Below, piece by piece: positions 34,700 through 42,488 of a stretch of DNA of 64,000 nt (the first letter of the stretch is position 1; the number at the start of each line of letters is the position of its first letter). Source of the stretch: an uncultured Clostridia bacterium (GTDB lineage: Bacteria > Bacillota > Clostridia > Oscillospirales > Ruminococcaceae); the NCBI GenBank assembly GCA_946567425.1, contig CAMNXF010000001.1, positions 185,719-249,718 of the forward strand, in the 5' to 3' direction. The translations under genes were made by a program, and so were the position numbers. Below the pieces are notes generated by a model. It was given only the letters and a program-made list of their open reading frames with translations, was not told the DNA's origin and searched no databases.

Positions 34700-35050
34700 A
34701 CACACGATTGCGAGAGGACATCACGTTCCTCCTTGTACTGAATTTTTCTGTAATGGGAAAAGTCAACGCCAAAAGGAGCAGAAACTCCTATTGGCAAAAG
34801 TAGTAAGCAGTAGAGGAGCGTCGTTTATACCCCTTGCAACGGCAACAAACCTCTAAATCTAAAGCAACCGAAAAATGCGGAAAGGGGGTGGGGAGAGGGG
34901 AAGAAGAGCGCGAGAGGAAACCCGTAGGGGAGGGGGAAATCCGCATTTTTGTCGGATTTTCTCTTTCCCCCTCCCCGAAGGGTGTCCTCTCGCAACCGTG
35001 AGACGACACAAAAAATTAAAAGAAACAAAATCACAAGTGACAACATAGAG
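34700..35050. repeat. Intergenic foldback repeat, family A copy 1
   Basis: This gap between the glgP terminator and the next stop codon holds no gene. Its right part (34911-35040) contains a hairpin with arms 34911-34939 and 34964-34992 (about 25 of 29 pairs; core CCCCTCCCCGAAGGGTGTCC). Read on the minus strand, the part from 35040 to 34965 gives TTTGTTTCTTTTAATTTTTT, then CTCACGGTTGCGAGAGGACA. The same block recurs near 49225, 54590 and 58798. A further CGATTGCGAGAGGACA sits at its left end near 34707. Confidence 0.75.
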
Positions 35051-35060
35051 TATAAATAAA

Positions 35061-36167
35061 TCAGTAGTACTCGTCCTCGGATTTCTTCCTCCTCTTTACA
35101 ATAAAGAATACCGCCGCGCCAACTGTAATTAGCGCAAAAATGACAATGCCCGTTCCCCCGCCGTCCTCGGCGTAATCCCTTGTGCTCACCGTGCGCAGAC
35201 TTTCGGGAAGATACTGCATTTCGTTGTCGTCATATTTGTAAACGTTTGTCGAAAAATACCCGCCGCCCGAAAAGTATGTATTGGCGCTCTCTGACGAGCT
35301 TGACACGACGCTGTTCATTACAAGCGGGTGAAATTCCCTGCTCACATCTTCGGGGAACCCGTCGCAAGCGGTGAGGTCGACAAGATAATTTTCGCCGTCT
35401 ATCACCACGATGTTCCAAGCGTGAAAGCCCTCTTTTATGGTTCCCGCAACATAATGACACTCAACTCCCCCGAGGTCGCAAAGGTACTGAAAAGACTTGG
35501 CGTATCCCGAGCAGACAACGTTTGTGGAGGGGTCTCTGTCAAACACATATATGTGTCTCCACGGGTTGATATTTTTCTGCGAGTATCCGCCGTTCTCGTC
35601 GTCGTCCGCCGCTTGTCTGTTGTAGGTGTTCAGACCGCATATCTCCTCGGCGTAACCTAGAACCTTTTCATAGTCGCTGCGGTCGCTGTACAGATTGGCA
35701 ATAGACTGTGCGTTCGCGGCAGCTCTTTTTGCCTCATAAAGTCCGTCGCTGCTTATCATATCCTTATCGCCGAATTTCCGAAAAGCGGGAGATATTCCGT
35801 AAACTACTCCGCAGCGCGTCGTATCGTACACAAGAGAACCGCTGCTGTCTATCCAGTAGGTGTATTCTGGCGTGTAATTCAAGATAAAGAACATCGCCTT
35901 TTTCAGCGCCTTTTCGTATTCGTCCGTGGATTTGAACGGAGAGGATACGCTCACGTAAAACGTTTTCGCGCTCTGCTTTCCCTCAGATATCGCCTTTACG
36001 TTTTGCAGAATTTGCCGATAAAGTTCAAGCTCTTTTCCCTCGAGATATCTTTCGGGGATAGCTACCGCCTTTTCCGACGCTTCGGCTGCGTAAACGGGGA
36101 GTCCCGAAGAGCTCCCTGTCATCAGTAAAACCGCCGTGACCGCCGCGATAAATTTTGCAAATCTCAT
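35061..36167 (-). CDS. Membrane-anchored transglutaminase-like protein
   Basis: This 368-residue protein has a signal peptide (residues 4-27, ending PVYA), a transglutaminase-like core and a C-terminal TM anchor (TGIVIFALITVGAAVFFIVK) with basic tail KRRKKSEDEYY, so the enzyme domain faces outward. The catalytic triad order is visible: Cys in VVCSGYAKSFQYLC, His in EGFHAWNIVVIDG and Asp in YLVDLTACDG. Such bacterial domains are mostly peptidase-like or of unknown activity. The next gene upstream, a 64-residue membrane protein, is 17 bases away and likely cotranscribed. Confidence 0.85.
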   Translation of the reverse strand: MRFAKFIAAVTAVLLMTGSSSGLPVYAAEASEKAVAIPERYLEGKELELYRQILQNVKAISEGKQSAKTFYVSVSSPFKSTDEYEKALKKAMFFILNYTPEYTYWIDSSGSLVYDTTRCGVVYGISPAFRKFGDKDMISSDGLYEAKRAAANAQSIANLYSDRSDYEKVLGYAEEICGLNTYNRQAADDDENGGYSQKNINPWRHIYVFDRDPSTNVVCSGYAKSFQYLCDLGGVECHYVAGTIKEGFHAWNIVVIDGENYLVDLTACDGFPEDVSREFHPLVMNSVVSSSSESANTYFSGGGYFSTNVYKYDDNEMQYLPESLRTVSTRDYAEDGGGTGIVIFALITVGAAVFFIVKRRKKSEDEYY

Positions 36168-36184
36168 AGGCTCTCCTCAACGAG

Positions 36185-36379
36185 TTATTTCTTTTTCATT
36201 CCCATAACGCCGCGTATAAAATTGCATATACAGCTCCCGATAAGTCCTATAAACGCAATCGCGCCCGAAACCGTTATAACCGTCGCGTTCATATCTCCGA
36301 AGACCTCCGCCGTAAGCGGTATAAACGCGATTATCATTACAATAAGAAAAATAATGCCTGCCAGATGCAGCTTGCTCAT
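36185..36379 (-). CDS. Small two-helix membrane protein
   Basis: This 64-residue protein consists of two hydrophobic helices (LAGIIFLIVMIIAFIPLTAE and VITVSGAIAFIGLIGSCICN) and a basic tail (RGVMGMKKK). AGGAGG at 36387-36392 lies 7-8 bases from ATG 36379. It is probably in one operon with the transglutaminase-like gene. I do not recognise a family. Confidence 0.65.
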   Translation of the reverse strand: MSKLHLAGIIFLIVMIIAFIPLTAEVFGDMNATVITVSGAIAFIGLIGSCICNFIRGVMGMKKK

Positions 36380-36456
36380 CACTCATTCCTCCTGTCAATG
36401 CTCTTCTTATATTTTATATCAAATTTCGGTCATTGTCAATATGTTTTAAAAAGGAT

Positions 36457-36483
36457 ATCCCGAAAGTGCTGCGCTTTCGGGAT
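36457..36483. repeat. Perfect 10-bp hairpin upstream of the Xre gene
   Basis: ATCCCGAAAG (36457-36466) pairs with CTTTCGGGAT (36474-36483). It lies next to the long inverted repeat at 36496-36593 and may belong to the same element. Confidence 0.6.
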
Positions 36484-36495
36484 TTTCGCGTTTCG

Positions 36496-36593
36496 GAATA
36501 AATTAAGCCCGTTATACGGCGTGCGGGATTTTTTTCGGAAATTGCGTTATGATAGTTACAAAAGCGTTCTCGTATAACGGGCTTAATTTATTC
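36496..36593. repeat. 23-bp perfect inverted repeat, MITE-like
   Basis: The arms 36496-36518 and 36571-36593 are exact reverse complements over 23 bases (inner part AAGCCCGTTATACG). They enclose 52 bases that contain no gene. The 98-base unit looks like a small palindromic insertion. It fills the gap between the small membrane protein and the Xre operator region. Confidence 0.75.
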
Positions 36594-36636
36594 AAAAACG
36601 CTTTAAATTCTTTTTTTCGTGCATATCCGGCATTAA

Positions 36637-36675
36637 ATACCAAATTGGGATATTTTTATTATACCACTTTGGTAT
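36637..36675. promoter_or_regulatory. Paired operator-like palindromes and extended -10 for the Xre gene
   Basis: Two 15-base sites, ATACCA-AAT-TGGGAT (36637-36651) and ATACCA-CTT-TGGTAT (36661-36675, perfect dyad), have centres 24 bases apart. An extended -10, TGG-TATACT, ends at 36678 and overlaps the second site. A repressor bound there would block its own promoter, a typical Xre autoregulation layout. Confidence 0.7.
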
Positions 36676-36693
36676 ACTTTTGTCAAGGGGGTG

Positions 36694-36909
36694 ATGAAAA
36701 TTTTCAGATTAAAGGAGCTGCGCGAGAAACGCAGGATATCGCAGGTGCGTTTGGCTATCGAGCTTGACCTTAATCAGAACTCGGTCTCGCGCTACGAAAA
36801 TGGCGCGCGCGAGGCGGATTATCAAACGCTTCTGGCGATCGCCGACTACTTCAACGTGTCGCTGGACTACCTCTTCGGGCGAACGGACAATCCCGAAATC
36901 AACAAGTGA
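36694..36909 (+). CDS. Xre-family HTH regulator
   Basis: This 71-residue protein is almost entirely a lambda-repressor-like HTH: FRLKELREKRRISQVRLAIE, LDLNQNSVSRYENGAREADY and LLAIADYFNVSLDYLFGRTD. It probably binds the two palindromes just upstream (36637-36675). GGGG at 36686-36691 precedes ATG 36694. It shares a transcript with the 141-residue membrane-anchored protein 12 bases downstream. With such a small size it has no separate sensor domain. Confidence 0.93.
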   Translation: MKIFRLKELREKRRISQVRLAIELDLNQNSVSRYENGAREADYQTLLAIADYFNVSLDYLFGRTDNPEINK

Positions 36910-36921
36910 AAAGGAGAATAT

Positions 36922-37347
36922 ATGGAATTTGAAAAACGCGAAAATATTACGCTTATCGTTGTGCTTATCATATCGGCGATCGTATTCGGCGGGTGGGGGA
37001 TAAACAAGCTGCTGAACCCTCCCGAAAAAACGGAGACCGAATACCGCTTTGACTTCGACTTTGCCCCTTACGGCTATCCCGATATCATCATAGAGCTTGA
37101 GTTTGAACGGGAGCATTCCGTCGAGGAAAAGGAGAAACTGATTGGCGATTTTGCCTCACTCTACAACGGCTACAACGAAAAAGCGGAGAACCCCATACAT
37201 TACCTCGACGCTTACGACTGCGAGCGCGCGGACAAAAAGCTGTCGTTCTACATAGACTTCGGGAACGCCGATGAGGACGCTTTGTATATGTTTTTGGATT
37301 ATCTGAACAGCGGTACGTCTGAGATAGCCCGTGTGCGCGTATATTGA
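36922..37347 (+). CDS. Membrane-anchored protein coupled to the Xre gene
   Basis: I do not recognise this 141-residue protein. It has one TM helix (residues 9-28, LIVVLIISAIVFGGWGI), then a soluble, acidic outside domain (DFAPYGYPDIIIELEFEREH; YLDAYDCERADKKLSFYIDF). AAGGAG at 36910-36915 precedes ATG 36922. As the only other gene in the Xre unit it may be the controlled target. Confidence 0.7.
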   Translation: MEFEKRENITLIVVLIISAIVFGGWGINKLLNPPEKTETEYRFDFDFAPYGYPDIIIELEFEREHSVEEKEKLIGDFASLYNGYNEKAENPIHYLDAYDCERADKKLSFYIDFGNADEDALYMFLDYLNSGTSEIARVRVY

Positions 37348-37534
37348 CATATTTCGCCTAAATCCCAAAATACCGTCCGCAAACGAAATTATTCTCTTGA
37401 ATGCTCTTAAATAATTGCGTTTAATCTCTCCGGTGCAAAAATGAAACGAAACTCAAGATAACGAGGAAAACAGAGAGATTTGCAGAGAAACAGAAAGAAA
37501 TCGGGATATATTTCAAATTTAAGCTGAAAAAGCC

Positions 37535-37563
37535 TTGACAAACACGGAAAAGCGTGGTAAAAT
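37535..37563 (+). promoter_or_regulatory. rplM-rpsI promoter
   Basis: TTGACA (37535-37540), 17-base spacer and TAAAAT (37558-37563). The leader is only about 40 bases, too short to hold a structured L13 leader. The rest of the gap 37348-37534 shows nothing recognisable. Confidence 0.85.
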
Positions 37564-37609
37564 AACTAATGTTGTGATTTATCTATTATGAATTTAAGGA
37601 GGAAAAGAT

Positions 37610-38038
37610 ATGTCAACTTATATGGCTAAGCCCGCAGAAGTTGAGCGCACATGGTATATTATCGACGCGGCAGACAAGCCCCTCGGTCGTGTAGCAGCAA
37701 CGGCAGCTCACTTGCTCAGAGGCAAGCATAAGCCCACGTTCACTCCTCATGTGGACTGCGGCGATCACGTTATCGTAATCAACTGCTCCAAGGCGGTGCT
37801 CACAGGCAAGAAGCTGGAGAAAAAGGTTTACAGATGGCACACCGGCTGGATCGGCCACCTCAAAGAGGTAGGCTACGACAAGCTGATGGCGGAGAAGCCC
37901 GAAAAGGCTATGACCCTCGCTGTCAACGGTATGCTGCCCAACAACACTCTCGGAAGAAAAGCTCTCACAAGACTTCGCTGCTACGCCGGTGCAGAGCATA
38001 AGAACGCGGCTCAGAAGCCCGTTGAATACAAGTTTTAA
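37610..38038 (+). CDS. rplM: 50S ribosomal protein L13
   Basis: This 142-residue ribosomal protein shows the L13 pattern: WYIIDAADKPLGRVAATAAH, LLRGKHKPTFTPHVDCGDHV, INCSKAVLTGKK and MLPNNTLGRKALTRLRCYAG. AAGGAGG lies 7 bases before the ATG. rpsI follows after 12 bases, the standard rplM-rpsI pair. Confidence 0.98.
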   Translation: MSTYMAKPAEVERTWYIIDAADKPLGRVAATAAHLLRGKHKPTFTPHVDCGDHVIVINCSKAVLTGKKLEKKVYRWHTGWIGHLKEVGYDKLMAEKPEKAMTLAVNGMLPNNTLGRKALTRLRCYAGAEHKNAAQKPVEYKF

Positions 38039-38050
38039 GGAGGGCTTTTT

Positions 38051-38449
38051 ATGTACGAATCTAAACCTTACTACTACGGAACAGGCAGAAGAAAGCACTC
38101 CGTCGCTCGCGTAAGAGTGTATCCCGGAAGCGGTTCCATTACCATTAACGGCAGAAATATCGACGATTATTTCGGTCTCGATACTCTTAAGCTCATTGTT
38201 CGTCAGCCCCTTGCGCTGACCGACCTTGTTGAGAAGTTCGACATCGTCTGCACAGTTGCGGGCGGCGGCGTTACAGGTCAGGCGGGCGCTATCCGTCACG
38301 GTCTGTCCAGAGCGCTGCTCCAGTATTCCGACGAGCTCCGTCCCGTTCTCAAGAAGGCGGGTTTCCTCACTCGCGACCCGAGAATGAAGGAGAGAAAGAA
38401 GTACGGTCTCAAGGCTGCACGCCGCGCACCGCAGTTCTCGAAGAGATAA
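38051..38449 (+). CDS. rpsI: 30S ribosomal protein S9
   Basis: This 132-residue protein has [20 protein letters not shown] at the start, [20 protein letters not shown] in the middle and the conserved basic tail [10 protein letters not shown]. The last 19 bases, including the stop codon, occur again as an exact direct repeat 90 bases downstream (38522-38540). Confidence 0.98.
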   Translation: MYESKPYYYGTGRRKHSVARVRVYPGSGSITINGRNIDDYFGLDTLKLIVRQPLALTDLVEKFDIVCTVAGGGVTGQAGAIRHGLSRALLQYSDELRPVLKKAGFLTRDPRMKERKKYGLKAARRAPQFSKR

Positions 38450-38540
38450 TCATTGCGATATTGCCAAGGCTTTCAGCAAACAATGCTTTAAGTCGAATTG
38501 GCAGCGGCAGTTTGCCGCACACAGTTCTCGAAGAGATAAT
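38432..38540. repeat. 19-bp exact direct repeat of the rpsI 3' end
   Basis: CAGTTCTCGAAGAGATAAT is found at 38432-38450 (end of rpsI) and 38522-38540. The 71 bases between carry short palindromic pieces (for example CAGCGGCAGTTTGCCGC). The arrangement looks like a short insertion with target duplication, or a local duplication that later diverged. Confidence 0.85.
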
Positions 38541-38557
38541 TATTTTATCAGATTCCG

Positions 38558-38590
38558 AACCCCGAAGACGAAAGTCCTCGGGGTTATTTT
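38558..38590 (+). terminator. Terminator of rplM-rpsI
   Basis: Stem AACCCCGA/TCGGGGTT extended by GAC/GTC around a gaaa loop, followed by ATTTTG. Confidence 0.88.
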
Positions 38591-38604
38591 GTGACCGCTG
38601 CAAG

Positions 38605-38635
38605 AAAAACTCCCGTTGGCAAGACGGGAGTTTTT
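38605..38635 (-). terminator. Terminator of the mannanase operon
   Basis: A perfect 12-bp stem AAAAACTCCCGT/ACGGGAGTTTTT with 7-base loop. It gives a U-run on the minus strand after the GH26 stop, and can also stop read-through from rpsI. Confidence 0.88.
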
Positions 38636-38659
38636 GATATTCGATCTGAACATTGGAAC

Positions 38660-40057
38660 TTATTCGAGAGGCTGCTTGCTGGCTTCCCATACGGTAATTC
38701 GTCTGGGAACGTTCTTTTCTCCGAACGTATCCGGAAGATCCTTCCACGATATCACCGCAGGGTTTGCGAAGTATTCTTTCAGCATTTCATCGGAAAGCCT
38801 TTCGGGATTGGGGTGCGGCGTGCCGTAGAGGTCGGTCTTGGGTGTCGAGCCTCCCGCTGCGGCAGGCTCGAAAACAAATTCTCCGCACCACGGCATATAA
38901 TAGAGCCACATTATATCCTCGTCAACGCACTGCTGCGGGTCGGGGATATAACCACACTCAGTCAGCGCGAGCATTTTGCCCTCATAAGTGTAGCCCTTGA
39001 GCGCGTTGTAGCTGCTCGCGAGGGGCGAATGATCCTCTTTACCCGGATAAACATCAATGCCCGCGATGTCGTAGGTATTGGGATTGACCTCGCATATTTT
39101 TGTTTGACCGTTCCATACCCAGATGATGTTGGAGAGCTTGTGATAGTTTTCAAAGCGGTCGTACATCATATACCACAGCCGCTGGAACGTATCGTAGGTG
39201 CCGTCTCTTACAGCCAACTTATCGTCGTCCTGCACTCCCCACCAGAACCAGCTGCCGCTTGCTTCGTGGAACGGACGCCAAAGTACGGTGATTCCGGCCG
39301 CTTCCAGCTCCTGAAGATAGCTTGCAACTTGATCCATATCATGCACCGCTACCTCGTATTCCTTTGTTCCGGGAACGGTCGCGTCGCGGGCGTTCCAGTT
39401 GACGATCTTTACGCCGTCTCTTTCCATATAGAACGCGCGTCCCTGATCGGGATTGTCTGCGTCGCGCAGAACGTTCCAGTGCCAACAGAACGTAACCAGT
39501 CCGCCGTTTTCCGTTCCCCATTCAAGCGCTGCGTCGACAAACGCGCGGTTGGGCGTGTCGCCCGTAGCGTGAATGAAGTCAAAGCCTTTCATTGCGGGCA
39601 AATCCTCTAAAGCGTTGTAGTACACCTTATCCTCGTATGTCTGCACTACATTATCCTGTTGCTGCGCGGAAATTATCCGCTTTCCGTAGCCCTCTTTAAG
39701 ATAATTCCAGACCTCCATGGTTTTTGGATTGTTACGTGCGTTGAGTGAAACGGGCTGAGAAAGATCGACCTCGCGTTCGCTCAGCTGCTTTTCAAGAGCC
39801 TCAAAGTCGGTCTCGTATGCCATAGCCACCTCCATGTCAATGTCTCCGTCAGCGGTCTTTTTAACAGGATTTGACAGCGTGTTCGGGTTGCTTTCCCCGC
39901 CGCCGTTTCCGCTCTCGCCGCCGTCGGAGGCGTCCGAGGAAATGTCGGAAAGCGCGTCGGATACTCCGTCGCTGTATGCGTTGTCCTTGTTATTCTCGCA
40001 GGCGGTGATCGAAAGCACCATGCTCAGCGAAAGAGCAGCCGCTATAAATTTTTTCAT
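38660..40057 (-). CDS. GH26 beta-mannanase lipoprotein
   Basis: This 465-residue exported glycoside hydrolase has a lipoprotein signal (residues 1-20, lipobox SITAC with the Cys at about residue 20), then a Ser/Gly/Asn/Asp-rich linker to about residue 65, then the GH26 barrel. Family landmarks are ISAQQQDNV, FDFIHATGDTP, LVTFCWHWN, VLWRPFHEASGSWFWWG (acid/base Glu) and MLALTECGYIPDP (nucleophile Glu). It would cut beta-1,4-mannan at the cell surface. The two genes upstream are a zinc-ribbon microprotein and a GH27 alpha-galactosidase, so this is a galactomannan/galactoglucomannan operon. Confidence 0.94.
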   Translation of the reverse strand: MKKFIAAALSLSMVLSITACENNKDNAYSDGVSDALSDISSDASDGGESGNGGGESNPNTLSNPVKKTADGDIDMEVAMAYETDFEALEKQLSEREVDLSQPVSLNARNNPKTMEVWNYLKEGYGKRIISAQQQDNVVQTYEDKVYYNALEDLPAMKGFDFIHATGDTPNRAFVDAALEWGTENGGLVTFCWHWNVLRDADNPDQGRAFYMERDGVKIVNWNARDATVPGTKEYEVAVHDMDQVASYLQELEAAGITVLWRPFHEASGSWFWWGVQDDDKLAVRDGTYDTFQRLWYMMYDRFENYHKLSNIIWVWNGQTKICEVNPNTYDIAGIDVYPGKEDHSPLASSYNALKGYTYEGKMLALTECGYIPDPQQCVDEDIMWLYYMPWCGEFVFEPAAAGGSTPKTDLYGTPHPNPERLSDEMLKEYFANPAVISWKDLPDTFGEKNVPRRITVWEASKQPLE

Positions 40058-40158
40058 AAAAGTTTCTCCTTTCCTATTCAGTAATAATATTTTTCACAGT
40101 CGGGCAATTACTTGCCGAGCTGCGGTATGTCTGTGTTCGAGCAGCCGTCTTGTATCTT

Positions 40159-40362
40159 CTATCTGAAAAGCGTACAGTGTCCGCTTTTACGGTAGTAATC
40201 TATCCTCGCCTGAATTGCCTCGCGCGTCGTTTTGTAGTACACCGCAAGGCAGTCGATACAGAAAAACTCCTGAACGTTGCGCGAGATGAGCTTCTGATTT
40301 ATTGCGATATCGTCGCTGCCGAGCGGCGCGCCGCACTCCTTGCAGGTTTTGCCGTTTGCCAT
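40159..40362 (-). CDS. Zinc-ribbon microprotein between GH27 and GH26
   Basis: This 67-residue protein has C-x2-C (CKECGAPLG) near residue 7 and a second C-x2-C (FFCIDCLAVYY) near 35, the four ligands of a zinc ribbon, then a basic helix (REAIQARIDYYRKSG). It is too short to show up except as the tail of a longer antisense frame. Its ATG overlaps the stop codon of the alpha-galactosidase gene (TAATG), which argues that it is translated. Similar small zinc-ribbon proteins occur in Clostridia without assigned role. Confidence 0.8.
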   Translation of the reverse strand: MANGKTCKECGAPLGSDDIAINQKLISRNVQEFFCIDCLAVYYKTTREAIQARIDYYRKSGHCTLFR

Positions 40363-41573
40363 TACCGCGCCTTTACAACCTTGGCGCGGAGCATCATGCA
40401 GCCGTGCGGCTCGATAGTCGCTACAAAGCGCTCGGTGAACGTGCCGAGATCCTTTTTGTTCCAGCAGTCGTACATTTCCAGACCGCGCCCTGAGGCGTAG
40501 GTAAGCCCGATATCCCAGAACTGGAGCGACATCTCGCTGTTCCTGTCGCCGAAGTTGAACAAGCCGACAGCGTAGCCGCCGTCCGACATGGGCTTTACGA
40601 GCGCGAAAACGTTTTCGGGATTGTTCCATTGCCTGATGCAGTACGGTCCGCGGCACTCGATATCCTGGTTTACCGCGATTATCTCCTTGTTGGTGAGGAT
40701 ATCGCGTGTAACGCTGTCCATATTGCGGATATCGCAGCCGATCATCAGCGGAGAGTTCATTATAGCCCAAAGCGAAAAATGCGTTCTGTATTCGGTGTCG
40801 GTGCAGCCGCCTATTTTGGGTGCAGCCGCGGCACCCTCGTCCGCGATAACGTTCACGCCCTCCTCCGAGGAGTTTATCCACTGATTGTTGGAGCCGCCGC
40901 GCATACCCACGACGAGCATATCGACGTCGTTGTGGCAGAAGTTCCCGCCGTAGCATTCGTTTCCTATCTGCGACAGGGCAAGGCGCTTTATCGATTCCCA
41001 GCTGTCCTGAATATCGCCCGTCGAGCGGAACAGATGCGCGCCGCTTTCGCGTATCCACTTGTACACGCCGTCGCCGCCCCAGTTGCACGCCGAGAACATA
41101 ATATCGCGTCCGCAGTTGCGCAGCGCGGTCGACATTCTCTTGTAGAGTATTTCCCCGGGAATGTGGTCGGGCTTGTAGCAGTAGTCGTATTTCAGATAGT
41201 CCACGCCCCACTCGGCAAAAGTCTCCGCATCGTCGAACTCATGCTCGAAGCTTCCGGGGTGTCCGCCGCAGGTGTGAGTGCCCGCGCAAGAATAAATGCC
41301 GAACTTCAGCCCTTTGGAATGAACGTAGTCCGCAACGGCTTTAATGCCGTTCGGGAACTTGTAACGGTCGGGAACGAGCTTTCCGTCCGCGCCGCGCTGC
41401 TTTTCGCTCCAGCAGTCATCGATAACGACGTATTCATAGCCCGCCTCGCGCAGCCCTTGAGTTTCAAACGCGTCGGCAGCGCTTTTGATAAGCTCCTCGT
41501 TTATCTCCCAAGTAAAGGTATTCCATGAATTCCAGCCCATGGGCGGCGTAAGACCAAGAAATTTATTGTGCAT
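40362..41573 (-). CDS. GH27 alpha-galactosidase
   Basis: This 403-residue enzyme belongs to clan GH-D, family 27: the N-terminal PPMGWNSWNTFTWEINEELI, YVVIDDCWSEKQR, GLKFGIYSCAGTHTCGGHPG, the nucleophile Asp in YLKYDYCY, the acid/base region LFRSTGDIQDSW and MIGCDIRNMD are all diagnostic. No signal peptide is present, so it works in the cytoplasm on imported galactosylated mannooligosaccharides. It heads the operon with the microprotein and the GH26 lipoprotein. The product galactose could pass to galT at 54665. Confidence 0.95.
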   Translation of the reverse strand: MHNKFLGLTPPMGWNSWNTFTWEINEELIKSAADAFETQGLREAGYEYVVIDDCWSEKQRGADGKLVPDRYKFPNGIKAVADYVHSKGLKFGIYSCAGTHTCGGHPGSFEHEFDDAETFAEWGVDYLKYDYCYKPDHIPGEILYKRMSTALRNCGRDIMFSACNWGGDGVYKWIRESGAHLFRSTGDIQDSWESIKRLALSQIGNECYGGNFCHNDVDMLVVGMRGGSNNQWINSSEEGVNVIADEGAAAAPKIGGCTDTEYRTHFSLWAIMNSPLMIGCDIRNMDSVTRDILTNKEIIAVNQDIECRGPYCIRQWNNPENVFALVKPMSDGGYAVGLFNFGDRNSEMSLQFWDIGLTYASGRGLEMYDCWNKKDLGTFTERFVATIEPHGCMMLRAKVVKAR

Positions 41574-41632
41574 AAAGTTAATTCTCCCACATCATAAAGT
41601 AATAAGATCCGCTGCGGACAACCTCTTTATTA

Positions 41633-41661
41633 ATTGTACCATACGCCGCCGAAAAAGTCAA
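41633..41661 (-). promoter_or_regulatory. Promoter of the alpha-galactosidase-mannanase operon
   Basis: Read on the minus strand: TTGACT (41661-41656), 17-base spacer and TACAAT (41638-41633), 60 bases before the GH27 start. I saw no clear LacI-type dyad overlapping it. Confidence 0.75.
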
Positions 41662-41789
41662 GGCGTTATCCGAAAGAAAGCGCAAAATGTCGTTCGCCAA
41701 AATGCGCGATAAAATGAAAAAACTTGCATTTTTCGGGGATATATGATAAAATAGAATGGCAATACTGTAATTAATAACGAGGTGAATAA

Positions 41790-42413
41790 ATGATAAACGA
41801 CATAATTTTCGATATGGACGGTACGCTTTGGGACAGCTCGGAGAACGTCGCCGAATCGTGGAACGAAGCCGTTTCGGGGCTTTCGGACAAACGCTTTACC
41901 GCAGCGGATATACAAAGTGTTATGGGCTTGCCCATGGATAAGATCGCCGAGCGCTTCTTCCCCAACGAAACCGAAGAAACGCGCCGGAAGATTCTGGAGC
42001 GCTGCTGCGAGGGAGAAAACGACTACCTCCGCGCGCACGGCGGCGGCATCTACCACGACACCGCGCTGACGCTCGCGGAGCTTTCAAAGACCTGCCGTTT
42101 GTTCATAGTCAGCAATTGTCAGGCGGGGTATATCGAGGCTTTTCTCGGCTATTACGGGTTGGGCGAATTTATTGCAGACCATCTCTGCTGGGGCGACAAC
42201 GGTCTGCAAAAGGAAGAAAATATCCGCCTTATAATGCAGAGGAACAGCATTGAAAACGCGCTCTACGTCGGCGATACGCAGACCGACTGTGACAGCACGT
42301 ACGCTGCAGGCGCGAAGTTCGCGTTCGCAGCTTACGGGTTTGGCAGCGCCGACCGATTTGATTGTAAACTGGACAGACTTTCGGAGCTTTTGGAGATTGT
42401 GAAGAATTTGTGA
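41790..42413 (+). CDS. HAD hydrolase, beta-phosphoglucomutase/phosphatase type
   Basis: This 207-residue HAD protein has motif I IFDMDGTLWDSS, motif II FIVSNCQ, the Lys in GLQKEENI (motif III) and motif IV YVGDTQTDC. The cap is the alpha-helical C1 type as in PgmB and Gph. Substrate unknown. It has its own start region (GAGGTG before ATG 41790), and the next gene has a separate promoter, so it is probably monocistronic. Confidence 0.9.
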   Translation: MINDIIFDMDGTLWDSSENVAESWNEAVSGLSDKRFTAADIQSVMGLPMDKIAERFFPNETEETRRKILERCCEGENDYLRAHGGGIYHDTALTLAELSKTCRLFIVSNCQAGYIEAFLGYYGLGEFIADHLCWGDNGLQKEENIRLIMQRNSIENALYVGDTQTDCDSTYAAGAKFAFAAYGFGSADRFDCKLDRLSELLEIVKNL

Positions 42414-42420
42414 AAAAACA

Positions 42421-42449
42421 TTGACAATTGTCGTATTATAATGTATAAT
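42421..42449 (+). promoter_or_regulatory. Promoter of the glycosyltransferase pair
   Basis: Consensus TTGACA (42421-42426), 17-base spacer and TATAAT (42444-42449), about 40 bases before GTG 42489. Confidence 0.88.
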
Positions 42450-42488
42450 TAAATATGTGTGGCTATTTATAAAACATCGGAGGTCAAA

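Noticed and set aside
34700..35050. CRISPR array
   Set aside because: The repeats are inverted and differ in spacing; no regular direct repeats of 25-40 bases with unique spacers occur, and there are no cas genes. The WYL pair is not evidence for CRISPR by itself.
37564..37609. Structured L13 autoregulatory leader
   Set aside because: The leader between promoter and rplM start is only about 45 bases and has no clear stem pair.
40380..41211. Long minus-strand frame running through the alpha-galactosidase gene into the microprotein
   Set aside because: Only its last 67 codons (40159-40362) form a credible protein; the upstream part is an Arg-rich shadow of the GH27 gene.
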